33,983 bases of DNA from Acetobacteraceae bacterium (GTDB taxonomy: Bacteria; Pseudomonadota; Alphaproteobacteria; Acetobacterales; Acetobacteraceae): assembly GCA_027451405.1 (NCBI GenBank), contig DAIDJM010000019.1, forward strand, positions 1-33,983, written 5' to 3'. How positions within the stretch are numbered: position 1 is the first letter of the stretch; each line of letters begins with the position of its first letter. Below the pieces are notes generated by a model that was not told the DNA's origin, ran no database searches, and saw only the letters and a list, made by a program, of their open reading frames with translations. Both the position numbers and the translations under genes were made by a program. Positions 15,199-24,867 of this stretch are shown here, in pieces.

Positions 15199-15858
15199 TT
15201 ATTCCGCGGCCATGGCGGGGAGGGTTTCGCGGGCAGGCTGTTCGGCGAAGACCACGCGGTTGAGCAGGACCGCGCTCAGCGCATCCATCTGGTGGAGGAC
15301 CACGCGCACCGCGTTGTTGAGACCGTTATAGGCGAGCAGACCGAGCATCGCGACGAAAATGCCGGCGGCGGTGGTGATGAGCGCGTTGGCCACGCCGCCG
15401 GTGACGGCGGCCGGGGCGTTGCCCGGCGCGGCCAGCACCGAGAAAGCCCTGAACATGCCGAGAATGGTGCCGAACAGGCCGAGCAGCGGGGCCAGCGTCA
15501 CCACCGTGTCGAGCACCCAGAGGCGGGTGTCGAGCTGCGGCGCGGTCAGCAGGATCGTTTCGGTGAGCAGATGGTCGAACGACTCGCGGGTCAGCGGGCC
15601 TTCGGCGTTCAGGCCGACCTCGATGAGCGAGGCTTCCGGCAGGTTGCGCGCGCTCGACGCGAGCCGGGCGAGGTCGGCCCGGTGCAGCCGCTTATGGGCG
15701 GCCGCCGCGCCGACCAGCCTGGCGCCGCCGAGGATGGTGCGTCGCAGATACCAGGCGCGGTCGACCACGACCGCCAGCGCGATCACGAGCAGCAGGGCCA
15801 GCGCGTAGAGCACGCCATCGGAGTAATTGGCGATCGAAATCAGGCCTGCGAAACTCAT
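15199..15858 (-). CDS. exbB: MotA/TolQ/ExbB proton channel family protein
   Basis: Predicted 219 aa. Three membrane spans: one near the N-terminus (LYALALLLVIALAVVV) and two later ones, with the conserved TLAPLLGLFGTILGM loop entering the second and GGVANALITTAAGIFVAMLG as the third. A cytoplasmic domain lies between spans one and two. This is the ExbB subunit of the ExbBD-TonB complex. It lies 85 bp downstream of the receptor gene, in the order receptor-exbB-exbD-tonB, which suggests a dedicated uptake system for the receptor's ligand. Confidence 0.9.
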   Translation of the reverse strand: MSFAGLISIANYSDGVLYALALLLVIALAVVVDRAWYLRRTILGGARLVGAAAAHKRLHRADLARLASSARNLPEASLIEVGLNAEGPLTRESFDHLLTETILLTAPQLDTRLWVLDTVVTLAPLLGLFGTILGMFRAFSVLAAPGNAPAAVTGGVANALITTAAGIFVAMLGLLAYNGLNNAVRVVLHQMDALSAVLLNRVVFAEQPARETLPAMAAE

Positions 15859-15943
15859 GTGACGATCCCATGACAGCCTTGCGCCGGGGGCTGATAGAGC
15901 GCGGGAGGCTGGATTTCCATGTCAATTCGATGACATATGGCCA

Positions 15944-18277
15944 TCAGAATGAAATCGCCACGCTGCCATAGACGGCGATCGGGGCACCGGGATAGGCCAG
16001 CGGGTAGCCGACGCTGGCCGGGGCGGTGCCGAAATAGCCGCCGCTGCTCAGGAAGAGATAGGAATTGTAGCGGTTGTCGGTGACGTTGAGGATGTTGAGC
16101 GAGAAGAGCGCCTGGCGGCTCTGGCCGAGCGCCTGGAACGGCACGGCGGCGGTCACGCCGAGATTGAGCGTTCCATAGCTGGCCAGTTTCTGCGTGCTCG
16201 GCGCGCCGGTGACGTTGTCGAAGATCGTCTGGGCGCCGGTATATTGATAGAGGATCGACGGCGTGATGACCGAGTTGCCGACCAGGAATTTGTAGTCGGC
16301 GCCGAGATTGAGGGTCGCGTCGGGGACGTAGGGCACGTCTCTCCCGTTGTAGCTGACCGGGGAGCCGATGTTTCCGGTGACGTAGCGGGAATAGACCGCG
16401 CTGACGACCGAAGCATTGCCGAACACGTGCGCGGTGAGGAACGGATTGTCGTCGAAGAAGATGTTGGCGCCCTGGTAGTCGGCATTGCCGAAGGCGGTGA
16501 GCTGGTTGCCGTTGGCGAGCGCGGTGTCGATGGTCTGCTTCGAATAACGCAGGTAGAAATAATTGGCGCCGGCCGTGAAATGGCCGAGATACAGAGGGGG
16601 GTCATCGAGATTGACCTTGAAGCCGATCTGCGTCTCCTGGCTGTGCGCCAGATTGGCGTATTGCGCGGGGATCTGCTGGTAGAGCCCGCCGCCGCCGCCG
16701 ACCTGCGGGGTTTTGTAGGCCTCTTCGTAGCTGCCGTAGAGCGCGAGCCAGGGTGTCGCCTTGTAGTTCACCTCGACCGAGGGCTCGGGCGCGAGGAAAT
16801 TGCGGGAGGCCGGCGGGAGCTGGCCCTGGTCGGTGCCGGTCGCGTAGGGGAAATCCACCGCGGCATTGTTGGTGTAGGCGGTGCGGAAATAAGCGAGCCG
16901 GATGCCGGGCGTGATGTGCAGGGCGTCGATCGGGTGGATGTCGTCCTGGAAGAACAGGGCGGAGTCGACCTGATCGAAATTGCCGTCGCGATAATGCGCG
17001 TTCGGCGCGGTGCGGCTGCCGAAATAGGGCGGTTCGGGATTAAAGAAGGCGTTGCGCGTGTTGTAGAAGGAGGCCTGCATGAAGGCGCCCGCTTCCAGCG
17101 TGTTGAACGGCAGCTCCTGGGTGATCGACAGCTTGTCGCCGTACCAGTAGCTGCTGGGGTTGTTGTATTCCTGAACGTTGGGCGCGCCCTGCGGGAAGAC
17201 GTCGTTGAGTCGGGAATGCAGCCGGAGTTCGTCGGCGTAATAGACGATGTTGTGGAGCTGGGTGCTGTCGGTCAGGTCGTAATTGGCCTTGCTGTAGAGC
17301 GTGAAGAGCTCGTTGACGTCCCATTTCTCATAATTATTGAAGGGCAGCGTGGAATAAAATCCGGTGGTCTTCTGGCTGTAGAGCGGGCCGGGATTGACCG
17401 CGCCGGAGGGCGAGGTGCCGTTGATGCTGATGAGGGGGTTGGGATTGACCGGGATCACCTGCGGGCGATAGCCGGCGGAGCGGGCGATATAGCCGCCGAA
17501 GCTGACGTCGCCGCCATCGAAACGCTTCACGGTTTTCGCATAGACCGCGTAGCTGTTGTTCGGATTGTCGAAATTGTCGGGGCCGACGCGATAGCTGCCG
17601 CCCTCGCCGAAGCCCGCGCCCAGCACCGTCGACCAGCCGGCGATCTCGTTGGTGTTGACGCTGAAGAACAGATTTTTCTGATCGAAACTGCCGTAGCTGA
17701 CGCTGGCGTTGGCGCCAGCCTTGCCGGTGGGTTGCAGGGGCGTGAACTCGACGTTGCCGCCGATATTGTCGTACCAGCGGTTGGCGGCGTTGCCGGGCCC
17801 GTAGGTGACGGAAGTCGCGGCGATCAGCTGGGATTGCGGGATCGATCCCGAAGCCCAGAGGCCGGTGGCGGGATCGACGATGGGCACGCCATCCAGCGTC
17901 ACCATGAGCGAGGCGCCGCCGGTATAGCCGCCGTAACCGCCCCAGCCCTGACCGATACCGTCGAGCGAGATCGTGTATTTCGTGGCGCCGGTGCTGCCGT
18001 AACCGTTGACGTAGGCGCCCGGGGCGAGCCCGAAGATCTGCGCGCCGCCGGCGACCGGGCCGATCGACTGCATCTGCTGCGGATCCAGGACGCGCACGGT
18101 CTCGCCGCTGCCGAATTGCTGCTGCTGCGTGGGAACGCTGGCCGTTGCCGGGGCGGTTGCGGCCGCCGCGCCCGAGGCGCTGACCTCGCCCGCATTGACC
18201 GGCTGGTCGGCGGTCTGCGCGAACGCCGCCTGGCCGATCCCCGCGAAGGCTACCGTGGACAAAGCGGCCATTTTCAT
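15944..18277 (-). CDS. TonB-dependent outer-membrane receptor
   Basis: Predicted 777 aa from the ATG at 18277; a TTG at 18289 with AAGG nine nucleotides upstream is a real alternative. A signal peptide (MAALSTVAFAGIGQAAFAQ) is followed by an Ala/Thr/Gln-rich linker, a TonB-box-like ETVRVLD, and a plug domain with YTISLDGIGQGWGGY, MVTLDGVPIVDP and NIGGNVEF. About 22 amphipathic strands follow, ending in the terminal Phe (VYGSVAISF) used in outer-membrane assembly. The plug is very Gly/Tyr-rich around residues 90-125. The ligand is unknown: neither a siderophore-synthesis nor a cobalamin gene is nearby. No Fur box was recognised. Confidence 0.9.
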   Translation of the reverse strand: MKMAALSTVAFAGIGQAAFAQTADQPVNAGEVSASGAAAATAPATASVPTQQQQFGSGETVRVLDPQQMQSIGPVAGGAQIFGLAPGAYVNGYGSTGATKYTISLDGIGQGWGGYGGYTGGASLMVTLDGVPIVDPATGLWASGSIPQSQLIAATSVTYGPGNAANRWYDNIGGNVEFTPLQPTGKAGANASVSYGSFDQKNLFFSVNTNEIAGWSTVLGAGFGEGGSYRVGPDNFDNPNNSYAVYAKTVKRFDGGDVSFGGYIARSAGYRPQVIPVNPNPLISINGTSPSGAVNPGPLYSQKTTGFYSTLPFNNYEKWDVNELFTLYSKANYDLTDSTQLHNIVYYADELRLHSRLNDVFPQGAPNVQEYNNPSSYWYGDKLSITQELPFNTLEAGAFMQASFYNTRNAFFNPEPPYFGSRTAPNAHYRDGNFDQVDSALFFQDDIHPIDALHITPGIRLAYFRTAYTNNAAVDFPYATGTDQGQLPPASRNFLAPEPSVEVNYKATPWLALYGSYEEAYKTPQVGGGGGLYQQIPAQYANLAHSQETQIGFKVNLDDPPLYLGHFTAGANYFYLRYSKQTIDTALANGNQLTAFGNADYQGANIFFDDNPFLTAHVFGNASVVSAVYSRYVTGNIGSPVSYNGRDVPYVPDATLNLGADYKFLVGNSVITPSILYQYTGAQTIFDNVTGAPSTQKLASYGTLNLGVTAAVPFQALGQSRQALFSLNILNVTDNRYNSYLFLSSGGYFGTAPASVGYPLAYPGAPIAVYGSVAISF

Positions 18278-18669
18278 GGAGCGGAACAAATTCCGTTACC
18301 TTCTCATACCAGTTTGCAGCACGCCGCCCGGCTGGCGGCGCGGCTCTGTTGCGCAGAAATCCCGCGGTGGAAAGAGGCGCGCCGCTCGAGAAGGGCTTAA
18401 ATTTGCCGTTATATTGATACTGTCGCCGATCTTTCTCGATCATTTCAAAAATGTGCCACAAAACTGTCACTGTTTTCGGCGGGGTTGGGGGCGGGGCGCG
18501 GGAATTGGCCGGAAACGGGGCGGTTCGGCGCCGGCATCCATGGCGGAGGCGCGGCCCCTTCCCCGCCTGCCGGCGGCGCGGACGCTGCCCGGAGCGAGCA
18601 CGATGGCAGAGTGGGCGTGGTAGGGGTGGCTACGCGCTGGAGTCCATTTTCGAGCTCAAAGCGGGCTCG
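18278..18669. other. 392-bp gap without a recognised gene
   Basis: Between the DUF1398 gene and the receptor start, both read leftwards. The part nearest the receptor (18400-18470) is A/T-richer than its surroundings and probably holds its promoter; no convincing -35/-10 pair could be picked. A CGGAA-TTTG-TTCCG mini-hairpin at 18282-18295 covers the region just before the ATG. 18480-18669 is very GC-rich with no convincing coding signal on either strand. Confidence 0.5.
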
Positions 18670-19098
18670 TCACCTGCCGGGAGGCGCGTTGGGGAATGGC
18701 TCCGTGTGGGTTTCAGCGGTGCGGCCAAGGTAGAGCGCGCGGCGGCCCGAGAAGGAGACGATGTAGCCGGCGCAACCGGCGGCGGCGGCTTTTTCGCAGA
18801 AGCCTTTGTATGTGTAACCGGGGATTTGTTGCTGGGCCTCAAGGATCGCGGCCTGCATCCGGGCGCGGTCGAGGGCTGGGGCTATGGGTGCATCGATAGG
18901 GTGGGTCGGGAGTTCGATGCTGTCTCCGTCCGGGAGATAGTAGGTGGCGGTCTGCCGGCGGAAATCGACGGCGTAGCTTTCGAAGCCGGCTTTCATCAGG
19001 GCGCCGACGATGTCGGGAAAGGCCATCGTATTTTCGAGCGCGCCCTCGAGGCAGCTTCGAGCGACGGTTTTGTGATGATCGTCCAACGTCGTCTCCAT
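18670..19098 (-). CDS. DUF1398 domain protein
   Basis: Predicted 142 aa. The FPDIVGALMKAGFESYAVDFRR segment and the TATYYLPDG segment match the DUF1398 family (PF07166), small cytoplasmic proteins of unknown function. A helical middle and a C-terminal strand pair (GCAGYIVSFSGRRALYLGR) complete the domain, and the length is normal for the family. No clear ribosome binding site precedes the ATG. It lies downstream of modC on the same strand but is separated by repeat A6, so co-transcription is uncertain. Confidence 0.75.
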   Translation of the reverse strand: METTLDDHHKTVARSCLEGALENTMAFPDIVGALMKAGFESYAVDFRRQTATYYLPDGDSIELPTHPIDAPIAPALDRARMQAAILEAQQQIPGYTYKGFCEKAAAAGCAGYIVSFSGRRALYLGRTAETHTEPFPNAPPGR

Positions 19099-19117
19099 CG
19101 GTTACGGTAGTTTAACG

Positions 19118-19220
19118 AAACGAGGTCTGGGGCCTTTCGGCCCCAGCGGCTTGCGGCCGGTGTGCCATCGGTCCGAGCACCGGACGCAAGAGAGGCGGAG
19201 CCTCTGCCCGCCGGAGGCGC
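19118..19220 (+). repeat. Family A long-form copy A6
   Basis: Edge GGTCTGGGGCC and head hairpin as in other copies. Between head and tail is an extra segment with GGCTTGCGGCCGGTG, GCCATCGGTCCGAGC and CGGACGCAAG, then GAGGC-GGA-GCCTC and tail CCGCCGGAGGC. The same extra segment occurs only in copy A10, so the two form a subfamily. Confidence 0.8.
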
Positions 19221-19272
19221 GGCTCGCAAATCACCGCCAGCCGGCAAACCATAACCGGCTCTCAAACGCGCT

Positions 19273-20487
19273 CTAAGAGAGCACCTCCAGCGACATCGAT
19301 TTCACCAGCGCGAACACCGGCGCGCCTTCGTGCAGGCCGAGGCGCGTCACGGCGTCCTGGGTGACGCGGGAGAGGAGTTTGTTGCCGGCGATGTCGAGGG
19401 CGATCAGGGCGCCGTGGCGGTCGGGTTCGGCAACGATGGTTTCGATGCGGGCGGGGAGGATGTTGTTGACGCTGACATTCTCGGGTCGGGCGGTGGCGAG
19501 CATGATTTCGCGGGCGGGGATGAAGAGGCGGGCCCCCTGCCCTATCGCGGCGGTGGATTGCGGGACGAGCCAGTCGGCGCCTTGGCAGTGGACGCGCGAG
19601 AGGCCGCGTTCGGGGTGGTGGGCGGCGATGGTGCCGAGCAGGACGCCGCCGGCTTCGTCGGCGTGGGACCAGGCGAGGGTGGGGTTGGCGGCCAGTTGCG
19701 ACAGCGTTCCGAAGGCCTGGAGCCGGCCCTGGTCGATCAGCGCGAGATGGTCGGCGAGGCGGAGAACCTCGTCGCGGGCGTGGGTGACGTAGAGGACCGG
19801 GATTTTCGCGCGGGCGACGGTCTGGCGGAGATAGGGGAGGATTTCCTGGCGGCGCGCGTGGTCGAGCGAGGCCAAGGGTTCGTCCATGAGCAGCAGTTTC
19901 GGGTGCGCAAGAAGCGCGCGGCCCAAGGCGACGCGCTGGCGTTCGCCGCCGGAGAGGGTGGCGGGGGCGCGGCCGAGCAGGGTGCCGAGGCCGAGGAGGG
20001 ACGCGATTTCGTCGAGCGTCATTCCGGGGCGGGAACTGCGGCGCATTCCGTAGGCGAGGTTTTGGCGGACGGTGAGATGCGGAAAAAGGCGGCCGTCCTG
20101 GAAGACCATGCCGATGCCGCGGCGTTCGGGGGGGAGCGTGTGGAGCGGTTCGCCGTCGAGGCGGATGTCGGCGTGGTCGGGGCGGATGAGGCCGGCGAGG
20201 CAGGCGAGGAGCGTGGATTTGCCGGCGCCGGAGGGGCCGAAGAGTGCGGTGACGCCAGGGGTGGGGGTGGTGAAGGCTATGTCCAGGGTGAAGGCGCCTC
20301 CGGCGGCCAGGGCTCCGCCCTGGACCCGCTGGGGCCGAAAGGCCCCAGACCCCGTTACTTGAGAGCGCGTTGAAGCAACCAGCCAACGAAATGGGGTCTG
20401 GGGCCTTTCGGCCCCAGCGGAGGGTCCAGGGAGGCAGAGCCTCCCTGGCCGCCGGAGGCGAATGGAAACACCAAGCTCACCGGGCAA
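19273..20487 (-). CDS. modC: Molybdate ABC transporter ATP-binding protein ModC, repeat-extended N-terminus
   Basis: The frame gives 404 aa from a TTG at 20487. Residues after about 66 form a normal ModC: FTLDIAF, Walker A GPSGAGKS, Q-loop VFQDGRLFPHLTV, signature LSGGERQRVALGRALL, Walker B LLLMDEPLASLD, switch His in VTHARDE. A C-terminal MOP domain follows (NVSVNNILPARI, ALDIAGNKLLSRVT). It powers molybdate uptake with ModAB. The usual first 8-10 residues before FxLD are missing. In their place, the open frame runs through two inverted family A copies (A7, A8) back into the end of modB. No ATG, GTG or TTG occurs between FTLD and the TTG at 20487. So either the repeat is translated, an unusual start codon is used, or the protein is inactive. 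Confidence 0.85.
   Translation of the reverse strand: MPGELGVSIRLRRPGRLCLPGPSAGAERPQTPFRWLVASTRSQVTGSGAFRPQRVQGGALAAGGAFTLDIAFTTPTPGVTALFGPSGAGKSTLLACLAGLIRPDHADIRLDGEPLHTLPPERRGIGMVFQDGRLFPHLTVRQNLAYGMRRSSRPGMTLDEIASLLGLGTLLGRAPATLSGGERQRVALGRALLAHPKLLLMDEPLASLDHARRQEILPYLRQTVARAKIPVLYVTHARDEVLRLADHLALIDQGRLQAFGTLSQLAANPTLAWSHADEAGGVLLGTIAAHHPERGLSRVHCQGADWLVPQSTAAIGQGARLFIPAREIMLATARPENVSVNNILPARIETIVAEPDRHGALIALDIAGNKLLSRVTQDAVTRLGLHEGAPVFALVKSMSLEVLS
20296..20357 (-). repeat. Family A palindromic element, copy A7
   Basis: On the minus strand: TAACGGGGTCTGGGGCC, intact head hairpin, CCAGGGC-GGA-GCCCTGG, tail CCGCCGGAGGCGCC. The tail abuts the first conserved codons of modC (TTC ACC CTG GAC). 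Confidence 0.88.
20391..20460 (+). repeat. Family A palindromic element, copy A8
   Basis: A full copy almost identical to A3 (ATGGGGTCTGGGGCC edge, both hairpins, tail CCGCCGGAGGC). It is head-to-head with A7 across about 33 bp and sits 17 bp after the modB stop. Confidence 0.88.
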
Positions 20488-21151
20488 GACGCGCGCCTAG
20501 CCTTTCCGAAAGCAGCAGCCCACAAGCGGCCAACCCCAGCGACACCAGCGAAAGCTTCGCGGCCAAAGCTTCGCCGCCCGGGACTTGCAGCGCCTGGTAG
20601 ATCGCGAGCGGCAGGGTTTGTGTCTGGCCCGGAATGTTGGCGGCGAAGGTGATGACGGCGCCGAATTCGCCGAGGCTGGCGGTGTAGCCGAGGACGGCGG
20701 CGAGCAGGATGCCAGGGGTGGCGAGCGGGAGCGTGATGGTCAGGAAACGGTCGAGCGGGCCGGCGCCGAGCGTGCGGGCGGCGTCCTCGAGGCCGGGATC
20801 GACCGCTTCGAGGGCGAGGCGGATGGCGCGGACCATCAGCGGGAAGACCATGACGCCGCAGGCGAGTGCCGCGCCGGCGCTCGTGAAGGGCAGGCGGATG
20901 CCGAAGGCTTGCCAGAGGAGGCGGCCCATGGGGCCTTCGATGCCGAACAGCAGCAGGAGCAGCCAGCCGGTGACGACGGGGGGCAGCACCATGGGGAGGT
21001 GGATGGCGGCCTGGAGCAGGGATTTGCCGCGGAATGGGCGGCGGGCGAGCAGCCAGGCGGTGGCGATGGCGAGCGGGAGGCCGATGCCGACGGCGCGGGC
21101 GGCGACGCCGAGCGTCAGCGCGACGATGCCGGCGAGGTCGCCGCTGGTCAT
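20477..21151 (-). CDS. modB: Molybdate ABC transporter permease ModB
   Basis: Predicted 224 aa, normal for ModB. About five membrane spans are visible. The ATPase-coupling EAA-type loop reads LEDAARTLGAGPLDRFLTITLPLATPGIL. Early motifs LPPVVTGWLLLLLFG and the late SLGEFGAVITFAANIPGQTQTLPLAIY are strongly ModB-like. The ATG at 21151 overlaps the modA stop as ATGA, so modA and modB are translationally coupled. The longer open frame upstream is a shadow of modA. The gene ends just before the inverted repeat pair A8/A7 that separates it from modC. Confidence 0.92.
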   Translation of the reverse strand: MTSGDLAGIVALTLGVAARAVGIGLPLAIATAWLLARRPFRGKSLLQAAIHLPMVLPPVVTGWLLLLLFGIEGPMGRLLWQAFGIRLPFTSAGAALACGVMVFPLMVRAIRLALEAVDPGLEDAARTLGAGPLDRFLTITLPLATPGILLAAVLGYTASLGEFGAVITFAANIPGQTQTLPLAIYQALQVPGGEALAAKLSLVSLGLAACGLLLSERLGARLAR

Positions 21152-21909
21152 GGGGCGAGCGGCGTGAACCCGTAATGGGTGAAGACGTCGCGGGCGTCGG
21201 GGGTTTGCAGGAAGGCGAGGAAGGCGCGGGCTTCGCGGCTGGCGTGGGCCATGCCGTGGCGGGTGAGGGCGGCCGGGTAGCGGATCGGGTCGTGGCTGTT
21301 GGGCGGGAAGGTGCCGGCGACGCCGACCTTGGGACTGACGCGCGCGTCGGTGGCGTAGACGATGCCGGCGGGGGCTTCGCCGCGCTCGACGAGCAGGAGG
21401 GCGGCGCGGACGTTTTCGGCGGGGGCGAGCCGGGCTTCGACGCTGGGCCAGATGCCGAGATTGGTCAGGGCCTGTTTGGCGTAGAGGCCGGCGGGGACCG
21501 AGGCGGGGTCGCCGAGCGCGAGGCGGCCGGTGGGGCCGAGGATGGCGGCGAGGTCGAAGCCGCGGGCGATCTTGACGGGCTTGAGGGCGGCGGCGGGCTC
21601 GATGAGCACGAGATCGTTGCCGACGAGGTCGAGGCGGGTCGAGGGGACGATGGCGCGGTGGGCGGCGGCGTCGTCCATCCATTGTTCGTCGGCGGAGAGG
21701 AACAGGTCGGCGGGGGCGCCGCGCTCAATCTGCTGGGCGAGGGCGGCGCTGGATTCGAAGCTGGTGACGAGCGGCTTGTGGCCCTTGGCCTGCCAGAGAA
21801 CGCCGATATCGTGGATCGCGTTGGTGAGGCTGGCGGCGGCGAAGACCGTGAGGCCGGCGGCCTGGGCGGTGAGCGGGAGACACAAGAAAACCAGCAACCA
21901 GCGGAACAT
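21148..21909 (-). CDS. modA: Molybdate-binding periplasmic protein ModA
   Basis: Predicted 253 aa. Residues 1-17 are a Sec signal peptide (FRWLLVFLCLPLTAQA). The mature protein opens with LTVFAAASLTNAIHDIG, the ModA oxyanion-binding motif, and continues with SFESSAALAQQIERGAPADLF and DLVGNDLVLI, all typical. It captures molybdate or tungstate for ModBC. The ATG at 21909 was chosen by the signal peptide. Its Shine-Dalgarno GGAGG (five nucleotides from the ATG) is the tail of repeat A9. No MoCo riboswitch or ModE-type palindrome was recognised upstream. Confidence 0.93.
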   Translation of the reverse strand: MFRWLLVFLCLPLTAQAAGLTVFAAASLTNAIHDIGVLWQAKGHKPLVTSFESSAALAQQIERGAPADLFLSADEQWMDDAAAHRAIVPSTRLDLVGNDLVLIEPAAALKPVKIARGFDLAAILGPTGRLALGDPASVPAGLYAKQALTNLGIWPSVEARLAPAENVRAALLLVERGEAPAGIVYATDARVSPKVGVAGTFPPNSHDPIRYPAALTRHGMAHASREARAFLAFLQTPDARDVFTHYGFTPLAP

Positions 21910-21911
21910 GG

Positions 21912-21978
21912 GCGCCTCCGGCGGGCAGAGGCGCTGCCTCTGCACTCCGCTGGGGCCATAGGGCCCCAGACCCCGTTA
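21912..21978 (-). repeat. Family A copy A9, spanning the rppH stop to the modA ribosome binding site
   Basis: On the minus strand it begins with TAACGGGGTCTGGGGCC, whose TAA is the rppH stop. The head hairpin with loop CTAT and the second stem CAGAGGC-AGC-GCCTCTG follow. It ends CCGCCGGAGGCGCC directly before the modA ATG. The element is the whole intergenic region. Confidence 0.85.
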
Positions 21979-22431
21979 CTCAAGGTGGGCGAATTTGGCG
22001 AAGGTTTGGGCCAGCACTTCGTAGATCGGGCGTTTGAAGGGGACCGCCAGGGCGGGGAGCGCGCTCAGGCGCTCCCAGCGCCAGGTGGCGAATTCCGGGG
22101 CGTGGGCGTCCAGGCGGATGTCCTGGTCCTCGCCGAGGAAGCGGAGGGCGAACCAGCGCTGGCGCTGGCCGCGGTAGCGGCCGCCCCAGATTTTGGCGGC
22201 GATCTCGGGGGGCAGGTCGTAGGTGAGCCATTCGTCGTGCTCGGCCAGGATCTCGGCCTTCGCGGTGCCGATCTCCTCCTCGAGCTCGCGGAGGACGGCT
22301 TGGGCGGGGGTCTCGCCCGCGTCGATGCCGCCCTGGGGGAGCTGCCAGGCGCCGGGGACGCCGGCGCGTTCGCCGACGAACACCCGGCCTTGGCGGTTGA
22401 ACAGGACCGCGCCGACATTGTCGCGATACAC
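21976..22431 (-). CDS. rppH: RNA pyrophosphohydrolase (Nudix) RppH
   Basis: Predicted 151 aa. The Nudix box spans residues 34-55 (GGIDAGETPAQAV then LRELEEEIG), with the metal-binding Glu residues E49, E52 and E53. WQLPQGGID, WGGRYRGQRQRWFALRF and FATWRWERL match the RppH/NudH branch, which removes pyrophosphate from 5' ends of RNA to start decay and also hydrolyses dinucleoside polyphosphates. The GTG start at 22431 has GGGGGAGGGG about seven nucleotides upstream. It is divergent from pdhA (95-bp gap) and upstream of modABC on the same strand. The stop codon is the edge of repeat A9. Confidence 0.9.
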   Translation of the reverse strand: MYRDNVGAVLFNRQGRVFVGERAGVPGAWQLPQGGIDAGETPAQAVLRELEEEIGTAKAEILAEHDEWLTYDLPPEIAAKIWGGRYRGQRQRWFALRFLGEDQDIRLDAHAPEFATWRWERLSALPALAVPFKRPIYEVLAQTFAKFAHLE

Positions 22432-22526
22432 TTGGCACCCCTCCCCCGGTGGCGGCGGGGCCGCTTGCCGTTGTAAACCGGTGCGGACCGCCTGTAACGG
22501 CTTTACTGATCCGGAACCAAGACCGC

Positions 22527-23527
22527 ATGGCCAGCCCGAAAACCCGCCGCGCCGACCCTGGCCTCACGCCCGACCGGCTCGAGGCGGCCTACCGTCAGAT
22601 GTTGCTGATCCGGCGCTTCGAGGAGAAGGCGGGGCAGCTCTACGGCATGGGGCAGATCGGCGGGTTCTGCCACCTCTATATCGGTCAGGAGGCGGTGGTG
22701 GTGGGCGTGCAGATGGCGCTCGGCGAGGGCGACCAGGTGATCACCTCCTATCGCGATCATGGGCACATGCTGGCGACCGGGATGGAGCCGCGCGGCGTGA
22801 TGGCGGAGCTGACCGGGCGCGCGGCGGGCTATTCGCGCGGCAAGGGCGGGTCGATGCACATGTTCAGCCGGGAGAAGAATTTCTTCGGCGGGCACGGGAT
22901 CGTCGGCGCGCAGGTGAGTCTCGGGACCGGGCTCGCGTTCGCCAACCGTTACCGGAACAATGCGCAGGTGGCGGTCACCTATATGGGCGAGGGTGCGGCG
23001 AACCAGGGGCAGGTGTATGAGAGCTTCAACCTCGCGGCGCTGATGAAGCTGCCCTGCCTTTATGTGATCGAGAATAACCGCTACGGCATGGGAACGAGCG
23101 TGGAGCGGGCGACGGCGTCGCGCAATTTGTCGCAGAACGGGTCGCCCTGGGGGATTCCGGGCAAGCAGGTGGACGGGATGAACGTGCAGTCGGTCCATGC
23201 GGCGGCGGCCGAGGCGGTCGCGCATTGCCGGGCGGGCGAAGGGCCGTACATCCTGGAGATGCTGACCTACCGGTATCGCGGTCATTCCATGTCGGATCCG
23301 GCGAAATATCGCACGCGCGAGGAAGTGCAGGCGATGCGCGAGCAGCATGACGCGATCGAGCAGGCGCGGCAGGCGCTGCTCGCGGCGGGGCGGAGCGAGG
23401 ATCAGCTGAAGGCGATCGAGAACGAGGCCAAGCGCATCGCGCAGGATGCGGCGGATTTCGCGGTGACCGCGCCCGAGCCGGATGCGGCAGAGCTTTGGAC
23501 CGATGTGCTGGTGGAGGCCGGCGCGCC

Positions 23528-23531
<4 letters not shown>
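22527..23531 (+). CDS. pdhA: Pyruvate dehydrogenase E1 component, alpha subunit
   Basis: Predicted 334 aa. It is the thiamine diphosphate-binding half of the E1 heterotetramer, which decarboxylates pyruvate and acetylates the lipoyl groups. Seen are [28 protein letters not shown], the [10 protein letters not shown] loop, the ThDP/Mg motif [17 protein letters not shown] ending in ENN, and the phosphorylation-loop-like [19 protein letters not shown]. The ATG at 22527 was chosen by family length; an earlier in-frame start at 22449 would add 26 residues overlapping the promoter region. The stop overlaps the pdhB start as ATGA. Confidence 0.95.
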
Positions 23532-24865
<1,334 letters not shown>

Positions 24866-24867
24866 AC

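Noticed and set aside
16244-18400. 718-codon plus-strand open frame antisense to the TonB-dependent receptor
   Set aside because: Antisense shadow of a clearly recognised receptor; no family features and typical high-GC composition.
18430-18465. TGGCAC...TTGA as a sigma-54 promoter for the receptor
   Set aside because: The spacing between the GG and the -12 element is off by one and the GC of the -12 box is missing.
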